A stretch of DNA of 64,000 nucleotides from the NCBI RefSeq assembly GCF_964340395.1, contig NC_135552.1:11513194-11577193 (forward strand), in the 5' to 3' direction. The position numbers and the translations under genes are program-made. The DNA comes from Glandiceps talaboti (taxonomy: Eukaryota; Hemichordata; Enteropneusta; Spengelidae). The stretch's first letter is position 1. The number at the start of each line of letters is the position of its first letter. The notes beneath the pieces are model-generated. The model saw only the letters and a program-made list of their open reading frames with translations, was not told the DNA's origin and did no database searches. Of the stretch, positions 1 to 64,000 are shown piece by piece.

Positions 1-1397
1 TGTGACCCACGAATGAATGTATGCCTTAGAAAGTTTGTCAGCTTGATCGAGAAAATCACAAAATGGAGTCTTGTTTTCAAGTCTCTTTCAAGTCTCTTTA
101 TAATTTTCCTCGCCCAAAGTAAATAAATTTGTAAGATTCAGTTGTCATTTTGATGGAAACCTGTCTCGGGTTTGTATTTCAAAAAGTGGGTAGAACTAGC
201 AACAACCCAATAAAGGTGCAGTGGACAGTGAAATTGTGTAGCTTTGTAGCTAGACAATCGAAGAAGTTGCATTGAATTGTTCAGTTTTGCATGACTTAAA
301 TCACTTGCCTGTGGACATTTCTACCAATGGGCTCAATCTTATTGTCAAATGAGTGCATTTTACTTGCTCTGTTGTTTGATGTTCCCCCTTTTAAGAGATT
401 ACCATTAAAAGACAGTTGTTGTAGGCAGTAATTGTTACTGAAATTTGGAAAATTTCATGAGTTTTTGAATTAAGTAGTGTCATAGTTATTCTGCATTCAT
501 GTTTACCTGTATATGAATAGTCAGTGAAAATGTCAAGTGGTGGACAGATTCATCATATTTTTACTATTGGAGGTCTGTCCTTTGCTTAGAGTGATACCTA
601 TTGTTTCCATGCAGATCTGGCCACATAACAGCCAAAAAGAGACTCAATTACGAAAGAAAAACTTTTGAAAAGGCAACAAGTACAATGGCCGAAATGACGT
701 TTAATTCTTTTCAGGGGGTCTTAAAAATTCATGAGTTCCTATTGATAGCGTGTGGTTTCTTACATTGAGACTCTGGGTTGAAGGAATGTCTAATATATTA
801 ATTGTCTAAAGGACTTGGCGTGCTGTAGTCAGCATGTTAGGTTTTATAAATGTAACCAAGTAAATCTGACAGTTGGTGTGAGTTCATTTAAGTATGGGTG
901 ATAATGCGACATGTATATATACAAATGTGTATAGTTACGTATTCAATAGAGCCAAATATAAAACCAGTTGTATGTGCAGCTGTAAACTGAACTTACCACT
1001 AAACATAAACTTAAGTTTTAGTACTTTTGATGGTGTAGGAATCACTTCCTAACAAAGTTTGGAAATATAAAACTTGCTATGTACAATGTATAATTGTTGT
1101 TGGTTGTGTAAACTTGGGAACTTAGGTAAATTTTACTATACTAAACAAAAACAAAAAACACAAAGATTCTACTGTGTTCTGGAGACTGAAGTGTTTTTAC
1201 ACTTTCCTTTCTTTCTTTCGCTGTGTCTACGTTGTTGAAAGCACATGCATATGAACTGAATTGTCCCAAGTAGGAAGAGAACATAACCCTTCCACTTCAC
1301 TTGTCTACTCTTCTAATATTTTTTGACATGAGGTAGCACAATTGAAAGGGTTTTGACGAACTTCCTGTCGTGTTAGCAGAATGTATACTAGTAGTGC

Positions 1398-1585
1398 TAG
1401 ACTGTTGACAGTCGTTCGTGCCTTTTTTGCTACGTTTTATCTAAAACTAAAGTCGTTGCCTCGCTCCGATCTGAAGCAATACTACTCTAATCGTGTACTG
1501 ATAGCGATGGCCGTAGGCCCGAGTTGCTTGGGCCAACCTATGATAAAACGTAGCAAAAAAGGCACAAACGACTGTCAACAGTCTA
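1398..1585. mobile_element. Small inverted-repeat DNA element (MITE)
   Basis: Positions 1398-1440 and 1543-1585 are inverted copies of about 43 bp with very few mismatches; the outer part reads TAGACTGTTGACAGTC. The loop of about 100 bp is more GC-rich than its surroundings. GTAGTGC occurs directly on both sides (1391-1397 and 1588-1594), a possible 7-8 bp target duplication. A TA duplication at the outermost bases is equally compatible. No transposase is encoded, so it is non-autonomous. Confidence 0.75.
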
Positions 1586-3312
1586 ATGTAGTGCATACAT
1601 ATATTAATTTCGTTAGCGTTGATTTAATACTGCAAATTCTATGTGATTGTCTTACACACTTTTAGCAGTCTGTATTGTGTCCATGTACTAAGAGATGTCA
1701 CCACGTTATGTCTTGTCACTTTAGCTCAGGGCCAGTCTTTACAAATAAAACCAACCCCAAGTATGATTGATTCACATGACAAGCGTCCACTGAAAGCTGT
1801 GTTCACATCGGTACACCCCTGTACAGCTCTCACTGTCTCAGTACCTTTGAAGACACTCCCCTCCGGTAATGCTAAAGTAATAATTGTTTGTTTCTTGACT
1901 GACTAGTAGTCTTGGCCACACTTTACAATGTATATACAGTTGTGTTTATGGGCAGTCATACTCTGATTTAGGGGGTATGCCTGCAGCCTGCCCACTGGCT
2001 TTCTGTTTCAATCCTGAAAAGAAATGATTGAAACAACACAACAAAAACCAACACAATGTATAGCAGTTTGTTACATAAATATCTTGTATGGCACAGGGTG
2101 CAATCTCTGCCCGTCTGCCATTTCTTTTGTGCCCACATTGTAAACTGCAGTATTTGATCTCAGGTTTGAAAGTGCTAATATGTTGCCAAAGCCATGGCCA
2201 GAATGACATGATGACAACATCTCCAAACCAGGACCACTATTGCATTGTGTTATTGCCATTATATTTAGAACACACATTTCATATGGGAATTTGAAATTAT
2301 TTTGAAAGCCTCATTTTTATTCATGAACTTTTTATGGGACTTTATTTGAATTTAAATGTTTTCGTGGTTTTGTGAGCAAACTCCAGACAAACAGTTGACA
2401 GTTATTATTCATCTGGTAATTTAATTATGCAAAGCCTTTTAGAAGCCAATTAGAACATTCACAGCTTACTTAGTAACAATATGTTTCTAAATCCTTTCTG
2501 AATCCTCTCTGTGGCCTTTATATGTACTGAGAGTGTTAATACTGTTCATTCAAGGTCGGCTGTTATTTCTAAACTTGTAGGGGAGTATTTCATTCTCAGG
2601 CGTTTGTTCACAACATCCCACTATTGTTTCCAAGTCACTGCATTATGAGAATGTTGTATTAATACGGTTGCTACTTTCAAACATTGAGTCATTACTAGAC
2701 AAATGGTAATTTCAACTAATGCTACATCTAGACACTCATTGAAGAGTTATAGCAAAAGTAGAACAATTAGAATTGAGATATGAGGTTTAGATAATGTAAT
2801 ATGTTTGAAGAGAACTTAGTTACAGAAGTACACTATGTCTAAGAAACTAAGTCTGATTCTCAACATTGGAGTAATTAACATTTTACATTTGTATCTTTAC
2901 AAATTCTATACGAGTTACATGTACCCGTGTGACTGTCATAGCATTTACTGTTGCACCCATGAAAATAACAGTATGCTACTGCCAGTATTGCACCTTAGGA
3001 GCTTGGAGTGCCCGCAGCACATCATGTACATTCAACTACTGTGCCTTAGTTGTAGCCTTGAATAGAATGAACTTTTTACCTTCTTTGGTAACACCATTCT
3101 GAAGTTAATCTTTGCTTAGAGTGTATGGAAATAACTGATTTTTTTTTACGGGAGACTTGTGTATGTGAACTCATTTACATGTAACTTGTGTTGTTTTCAG
3201 TATGAGTATAGAAGTGCCTATGATTTGTGACAGGTGTTTTGGAAGCAGCAAGTGTGTCCATGTCAAACTCATAACAACAAATAATTGAGGCCATTAGGCT
3301 ATTGAACTGTGG

Positions 3313-3315
3313 TTC

Positions 3316-3412
<97 letters not shown>

Positions 3413-3430
3413 TGTATATATATATATATC
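3313..3430. repeat. (AT)n microsatellite
   Basis: A nearly uninterrupted alternating AT run from about 3319 to 3408 is followed by a short break and a second run to 3430. It is simple sequence with no coding content. Confidence 0.97.
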
Positions 3431-4782
3431 AGTAATATTGAAACTATTTCTTAAAACCTGTCACAGATAACTAAAGTTACATGTGCATCTAATGTACATG
3501 TGGTTATGTTTTATATAAAGCTGCCATAGCTGTAACAGGGGTATTGATGTGATTAGACAACCAATAATCTATTCACTGAAAATTGTTGAAATACCAATAA
3601 TTAGACATTGTACATGTTAATTTGAGGTTAGGAGTATCCACAATTAGAGATTGAAATTGTGATCACAATGGGTCACTTATTTTTGGGTGCGGACCTGAAA
3701 ATCAATTTTGATTGAATTTACTGTATCATACATGTATTGCACGTTCATATAGACCTTACTACATGTAGAAGTGGACAGATGTCTAAAAACAGGTGATTCA
3801 ATACTGTTCAGGGTATACACATTTTATTGTACAATATTACCAGTAAGTTGTCATATCTAACAAAACAGTTTCAAAAAAACATTCCATAAAAGACTTAAAA
3901 CAGAAGTAATACGTATAGCAATCTTCATTTGGTCTACTGCCACCTCATAGATGTGTTAGTCTAGATCAGTTTATAGACCGTGACGTCTACATATGTGCCT
4001 GGCACTACTGGCCATTTTGAGCCCAGATTTTGTACTCAAATATCTGTTTCATTGGTGACGGGATTTCTTTGTGTCCCAGATTTTGTGCCTGTAGTTGTAC
4101 CAGTGTACAAAGAATGTCTTGCACATGTCACAAAGTTCAACCAAGACAATCTAAGTAAAAGTAACCCAGCCCACATTCCTCCTTTAAAAGATTGTTAAAG
4201 TGATCCATTTGGTGCAAACAGTCAAGGAGGTATAGGTATAATGGTAAGAGAAGTTTATCTGTGCTGTTAAATTTAATTTACTCTGTCCATGCTCTCAATG
4301 TGTAATTTAGGGTTGATAAAGCCTACCCGCCCAGTGTCTGAAAGTTATTATCACGAAGTTATAGTTCGATAACAAAAAGAATGAAGTACTGAGTGTGAAG
4401 ACACACGTCAGCGTTTGTGTAATATAAGACGAAGAACCCCTAATACAGTTCACTGGTTGCCTACAATTTCCATTTCTGACTTACAACAGCTGACTTTTCA
4501 GCATTGTGATTCATTTGTAGACAGACTGTCTCCTAGCTGTGCGAACAAGTCGAAGGACCTGCATACATGTATGTGTGTTTTTGTTACATGATTCTACTAG
4601 TTTCTAGGTGTTGATATAAACAGCACTATGATGTTGAATGTTAGGTTTTCTGTATCTTTAGGTGTTGACACAACTGTGTGTAGAGCTACAATGTTGAAAG
4701 TTGATTCTTTATGTGCTGGGATCAGGAAAGGAACTCTTGGTCTCTATAAAATCTAGGTATGTTGTCCAGTGTGCAGCATCTC

Positions 4783-5178
4783 TAGTTTTTGCATATTTAA
4801 TAGCTAATTTGCATAATATAAAATCAGGTGAACTGCCTCTGAAATGGTGATGTTAAATGTACATTGTAATAAACATTGTAAAAGTGGACCTAAAAAGTCT
4901 GTCAATTGTGCTCAATATGTGCAGTTTTTGCATATTTAAAAGCTAATTTGCATAATAGAAATAGTTGAACTGCAGCTGAAGTGTTCAAGTTACATCATAC
5001 ATCATAATATACCTTGTAAAAGTGGATCTAAAAAGTCTCAGTCAATGGCATGTATAGTTTTTGCATATTTAAGAACTAATTTGCATAATAGAAATCAGTT
5101 GAACAGCAGCTGAAATGTTGATATTACACAGTATGTCATAATAGACATTGTAAAAGGGGACTTAAAAAAAACAGGACA
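4783..5178. repeat. Tandem repeat, three units of about 135-140 bp
   Basis: Three diverged units each begin with GTTTTTGCATATTTAA (near 4785, 4923 and 5056). Each continues through TAATTTGCATAATA and a GTAAAAGTGGACCTAAAAA-like end. Confidence 0.85.
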
Positions 5179-5475
5179 GTGACATTTGTATCTTGATCTT
5201 ATAAATTGAAATATTAATAGATTTAGTAAGGTCAAAGGTTGTGTTATGTTGTTTGGTCGTTTCATTATCTTTTGAAGTGCACATGATGCTTTGGTTAGAT
5301 CAGTGTATATTTTATTCATTTCATATGTGGGGTTGAGACATACAAGAGTCTAAAGAACATCTTGCTAACATACTTATCTGACATAAGAAAGAATGACCAT
5401 CTGCCTTAAATGAGTATGGTTGACTATAGGTTGAATGTACATGTACTTCATTCACTTTGTAGTGAGGCGGTCAGC

Positions 5476-5940
5476 AAATCCATGACTGGGGACCCTAATA
5501 TGACTTACCGATAGTATCAGTTACATGTGGAGTAAAATTCAGGAAATCCAGGAGCTGGTATGACTGCATCAGTTGCTAAAATTCATAAAATCCAGGAAGT
5601 ACATGTGACTTTGCATCATTTTAATAGTACACTGTAAAATGTAGAAAATCCTGGAGTTGGTATGATGTATTGCATTCAGTTACGTGAAATTCATCTAATC
5701 CAGGAGCTGATAAATCTAATTTCTAAGTGCATCAGTTTTGATAAAATTCGTCAAATTACGGAACTAATGATTTTGCTTCAGTTCAGTAAAATCATCAAAT
5801 CCAGGAGCTAAAAATCTAAATAAATCAGTTTTGGAAAAATTCACCAAATCCAGGAACTGATGTGACTTGTATCAGTTTAATAGTATAATTTGTTCAATCC
5901 TGGGACTTTGCATCAGTTCGCAATATGTTACAAATTCCAA
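5476..5940. repeat. Degenerate tandem repeat of about 50-60 bp
   Basis: About eight decayed units share AAATCCAGGAGCTG followed by TGACT and GCATCAGTT. Unit length varies and no reading frame persists. Confidence 0.75.
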
Positions 5941-8589
5941 GATTGGGAGAACAATGGTTGAGATACTGGTACAAACAGATATCTCATGTTAGAGGAAACC
6001 AATTTACACATTCCTAGTAGTAATTCAGCACAATATTATGAGACTAGTATAGTGTAATCATTGTAGGTATTCTACCTTCAGGTTAGACTGAGTTCACAGT
6101 ACCGACAATGCAGTATTCATGCATACTATCAGTTTCACCTAAAAGTGACCAGCCTTTATAACAATCTGTTGTCTGCTTCAACATAGCAAAACGGTGTCAA
6201 ACAGTCCCTAGTTGGTTGCAACTTCCAAGTGTTCAGCTTGACTGCAAATGAATATTCTGTCTGGGTGCTTATGTTGTCCATGGCGGGTAGTGCTGGTATA
6301 TATATGTACATGTGGCGCTGCAGTAGTTTAGCTGGCTACGGACACACCTACAGTATGTTTAGAGTATTCTAGATCAGTTATTTTTGTAAGGAAATGTCCA
6401 AGATCATGCACCTGTAAACCTAGGATGTTTGATTATGATTTATACTTTGATGCATACATATGTGTATATAATTATAAAATAACTTGTTGAGATAAAGTGT
6501 ACTCTGTCTAATAAAGTGATAGATAGCTGACATTTCAGGATTAAACCTTCAATGAGCTAAAGCCTTCCACTCTTGACAATGTAGGAAATATGTATATGTA
6601 TCATTGAAAGTTGTAAAGCAGTTAGACAATGGGCAACATTGAGATGACATTCTCTAGGTTTGTGATTTTGTGTTTTCTGAAATACCGTAAATGTTATTTT
6701 CATGCTTGGCGAGAATGAAAGCAGAAATGGTCCAAACCATGAAGCCCTTTAATTAAAAGCAAGTGATGTGACAGAATTTGTGCCTATTGTACCAGATTAA
6801 AATGGGTAGTGTTAGTAGTAGTAGTCTGGATGCCAACATGGTTTCTAACTAAAGCATGTCTAGTCAAAGTCCCTCAGTCAGCACAAAAAGTTGTTCATCC
6901 AATCAGTGAACCCCAACTGTTACAGTGACTGTAAATGGTGTATACGTAGCATCTTGAGCTGACAAATATACCATTTGTAAATGCCCCAATAAACACTAAC
7001 TATATGAGTAAGAATTTTGTGATTAATTAACAAAGATATTATGTTAATGACTGTGTAGGTGGCTGTGGATGAATATTACATTGCATCTCATGCATCTCAG
7101 GACTTCTAGAGTAACGACTTTGACTATACCATGAGTGGAGGTGTAAATGGTAACGATTCTGTATAGGAACTAGACTATAGTAGTAGTGACAAATGTGAAA
7201 AGTGGGAAGGGTGAAAAAGTGGAAGGGTTATACAATGATGCTTTATGTTCATGTAATCTTCATGGATTTTGTAAATAGTACATGTACATGGGATGTGCAG
7301 GATAAGAAATATTGTAGAAAAGTGGAGGAAATTATTTGAATTTAGAACATCGTCTGAAAACCACAGACTTTTTTACTGAGCTGTCCAGGATGCACTGCAC
7401 ACATTGGAAAAAACATACCTCTGTGATACTGATATCTGTGATATTGGAATAAGGTTATTTAAATTGAAAATAGCAAGGCACATGCCCGTGAACATATGGT
7501 TGTCATTCGTTTGACCTGAAGTCAGTGAGTCTTTAGAGGTTTTCACATCAAATTGTGAGATGTGTTTGTAATGGTATATCATAAATTATAGTAAAGTGTG
7601 CTAGTTTGTGTCATTATTAGATGTTCATGATTAAACCAGTCAGTAAAATCATCACCACCTGGGAAATGAATTGTGACAGACGAGTGTTCAAGACACGTTC
7701 TTGTGTCTCAACTCCGTGCTGTTGTAATACAATGTGAGTTGTGCATGTGCATTGCCATCCATATGTCATGCACCGAGTTGAATTATGGTGTGAAAGGGAG
7801 TAGTTTGACTAGAGTAGCCCGTAGATTTGCTGTAAATCACTTGCAGCAAGTGGGTGGTTGGCAATGAATGATGAAGTTAAAAAGAGGTGGAAAAGTAGAG
7901 AATGTATTAAGAGAAGGATTTAAGTAGAGAGTGAGAAAAGACTGAGGACATGATGGAAAGTAAACACTACGTCAGAAGGATCAATTTTATATTTTAAGTA
8001 CTTTATTGTGTTCAGGAAAACTCAACAAGTTCATTTTGTGTTTTTGTGTTACTCTTAGGTCAAAGGTCACTTAGAAAATCAGCAGGTTTGAAATTAAATA
8101 CTCACATAAGGATAAATAAAAGTGAATTTTAGATGTGCAGAATTCAAAACCTGTGCAATACAATACCGTAAGGCAAAAGTATACTCTTAATGTTGTGTAC
8201 TGGTATACATATACACATGTATAGCTCGTAGTACATTTGGAACACGTCATATTTATGGAAGCCATAGTGACATCAAAGACTTTACCTTTCCATTTACCAG
8301 CCTTGTACTTGAACTTGGTCTTGTGTCACTGGGATATTGATCTATCGTAAAATATTCTAAGACTTTGTTTCCTTCAGTGTGCAGTGTTTCAAAAGTTTTA
8401 TGCCTTCAATCGCCCAACATGTCAAATATACATCGTGTATGCATGTTGCATTTGTACAGGGAGGTGTTTGGTTTATAATGGTTTTCATTAGCACTGCTGA
8501 ACTGATAGGCTCAGTAGTGTATAAGCTAGGCATGGTGCAGTGTCTGTCCATCTGTGTGTATATGTAGAAAGAAATGCATAAGGAACTAA

Positions 8590-8815
8590 TAAACCAGTCT
8601 GTATATATAGCTGTTAAATCCGACGTTTCGAATAAATATTCTTTTTCAAAGGAAAAATTGGCGAGACATAGAAATGCCAGGTGAAAACCCGAACATTTCT
8701 AAATATAATGGAACAAAACCGCGTGTGATATAAATAAACGGTTATAGGTGGGATAAGTTCTTAAATTCGCACGCACCTAATAGAACCCAATAGAATACGC
8801 CTGAAATTTAAAAAA
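8590..8815 (-). mobile_element. Possible Penelope-like retroelement fragment
   Basis: On the - strand a segment ending in TATTCGAAACGTCGGATTT, then a TATATATACAGACTGG-type tail, resembles terminal sequences of Penelope/Neptune-like elements, which often carry CGAAACGTC within a hammerhead-like motif. This is pattern recognition only. No reverse transcriptase or GIY-YIG frame is seen, so this would be a short non-coding end. Confidence 0.35.
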
Positions 8816-9445
8816 ATACCCAATAATCATGATAATTGGATTGTGTGTATATGTACATGTATATATATGTGTACATGTGTGTGTGTGTGGACGACATATA
8901 TGTCAACTCAAAAAACGCTGGACCAATTGCCTTGGTATTTGATGGGGACATTACTTGTGGTATCTACTTGGGAAATTGGTCAAAGGAAAATGATCGCATC
9001 ATACATGTAGGTCTACATTTGGGTCAAAAAATGTGGTTTTGGTAAATAAAACCCTCCAAAACCACTGGGTGGAATGGCCTGAAATTTGGTGAAGATGTTG
9101 ATAAGAGTGTGTGCAAAAAGGATTGGTCATGACATCATGATCCCATTGGTGATATGCAAATGAGGAATAAAAATGTGACTCTTTGGGAAAAAATATTTAC
9201 TTCAAAAGAAATGTGACTGATAGGGCTGAAATTTCCTAGGGATGTTTCTTGTGGTCAATTTGTGGTATTGTACATGTAGCCAGGGGAACTAATGGAATAT
9301 TGATTTGCCAGATCTGAAGGAAAATTTACATATAGAAGAGTTCATAGACTTTTTTTAGCAATGATTAATATTCATTGAATACATGAATGAAAGTGCATGA
9401 AATATATGTTATTTAATTTATCCCTCTTCTTTTCACTTATTTCAG

Positions 9446-63278
<53,833 letters not shown>

Positions 63279-63579
63279 GTAAGACATAGTCTTTGCACTT
63301 TGAACTCTCGTATCATTTTAAGGATTGACCGGTAAGACAGTCTGTGCTAAAGTTTGGTCGTCAGATTTGGCAAATAATCTGGGACTAACTAATTCAGCTA
63401 TAGTTTTCTATAGATTTCCATTGGTCTATTAAATAACACAAGACCACCGTATGAATTTAATTACAATGTTTAGTACATTATGTGCCTTGGAGTACTCCTA
63501 ATTTTGAGCTCAGGTATCATTTCAACTATCGACTAGTAAGACGTAGTCTTTGCACACATTGCAGTGCATGTTTTTGCTA

Positions 63580-63825
63580 TTAAGGTCTGGGAACCCAGAT
63601 GACGGAGGATGGAAATCTGGTAAAATTTGCAAAAGATTTCAAAACCATGTACCATAGTTTTGGTGGGGAACCCCAGTAAAATGCTTGACAAACGGATGTA
63701 GATTTTACCTACTTACCACCCTTTAACAAAAACATTGGTAGGGAACCCTGGTAAAATTTCTGAGGAACTCAGATAGATGTGACCTGCTTATAGTTATACT
63801 ACCCTTAACAACAAAAACACAGCAT
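63580..63825 (+). repeat. Dispersed repeat family E, two units
   Basis: Two head-to-tail units share GGGGAACCCCAGTAAAA or GGGAACCCTGGTAAAA, then ACTTACCACCCTTTAACAAA or ACTACCCTTAACAACAAAAA. They lie in the final intron. Confidence 0.75.
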
Positions 63826-64000
63826 CGTCATAATTCAACCTAAAATTGAATAAATTCTATTCTTTCCGTTAAAATCACCCAGTACACAGGAGGAGGTTGA
63901 TTATTATTCATCTATGGTTTATATAAATTAGTATTATTCTTGAATTCATAATGATATTAATTATTTGGCTATTTGTTTGCCACTTTTTATATCGACTGCA

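Larger units (their letters stand above)
1..9445. other. Region upstream of first recognised exon (intron or intergenic)
   Basis: No reading frame here shows a recognisable domain, a convincing signal peptide with a phase-1 donor, or runs above about 95 codons. The first recognised exon begins inside a codon (phase 1), so at least one upstream exon exists, here or before the window. What can be seen is repeats: an inverted-repeat element near 1398-1585, an (AT)n run near 3319-3430, arrays at 4783-5178 and 5476-5940, and a Penelope-like fragment near 8590-8815. The rest is unannotated AT-rich DNA. Confidence 0.6.

Noticed and set aside
1381-1665. 94-codon frame near the left end
   Set aside because: It is produced by a small inverted-repeat element and has no domain.
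3980-4198. 72-codon frame upstream as a missing first exon
   Set aside because: No signal peptide, no domain, and no donor giving the required phase 1.

Overview
The window is a stretch of animal (metazoan) nuclear DNA. It is AT-rich, intron-dense and full of interspersed and tandem repeats, and it holds one very large gene on the + strand. Forty exons between 9446 and 63278 join in frame with consensus GT/AG boundaries. They encode about 2,910 residues of a polycystin-1 (PKD1) family receptor. The order is WSC carbohydrate-binding domain, about 15 PKD (Ig-like) modules, an REJ region interrupted by an acidic Gly/Asp-rich insert, a GAIN/GPS autoproteolysis module with an HLT cleavage triplet, the first transmembrane helix, a PLAT/LH2 domain, and the start of the second transmembrane helix. 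Both ends of the protein (signal peptide and any leucine-rich repeats upstream; the remaining membrane helices and C-tail downstream) lie outside the window or were not recognised. Gene structure and repeat content suggest a marine invertebrate (for example a non-vertebrate deuterostome or a lophotrochozoan). The species cannot be fixed by eye.

Layout: 1-9445 has no convincing exon; it contains a small inverted-repeat element (about 1398-1585), an (AT)n microsatellite, two intermediate-length tandem arrays and a Penelope-like fragment. 9446-15802 is the WSC domain. 16942-43115 is the PKD array, including one unusually large exon (27677-28967) coding for about four modules. 42986-56692 is the REJ region, 57537-60763 the GAIN/GPS region, 61082-61234 TM1, 61822-62700 PLAT and 63105-63278 TM2.

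The introns are a dense repeat archive. They hold a 2.4-kb near-palindromic element flanked by TTAA, a 1.4-kb TA-flanked DNA element, and a hAT-like foldback whose 8-bp target duplication is supported by an empty paralogous site elsewhere in the window. There is also a tRNA-derived SINE, and there are several dispersed families with two to five copies here. One family (A) carries a ~67-bp tail amplified to about 17-18 units. Several tandem duplications begin exactly at exon/intron boundaries and copy the splice donor.

No second protein-coding gene, rRNA, functional tRNA or CRISPR array was recognised. All exon calls were made by reading frames, splice sites and family motifs. No alignment or transcript evidence was available.
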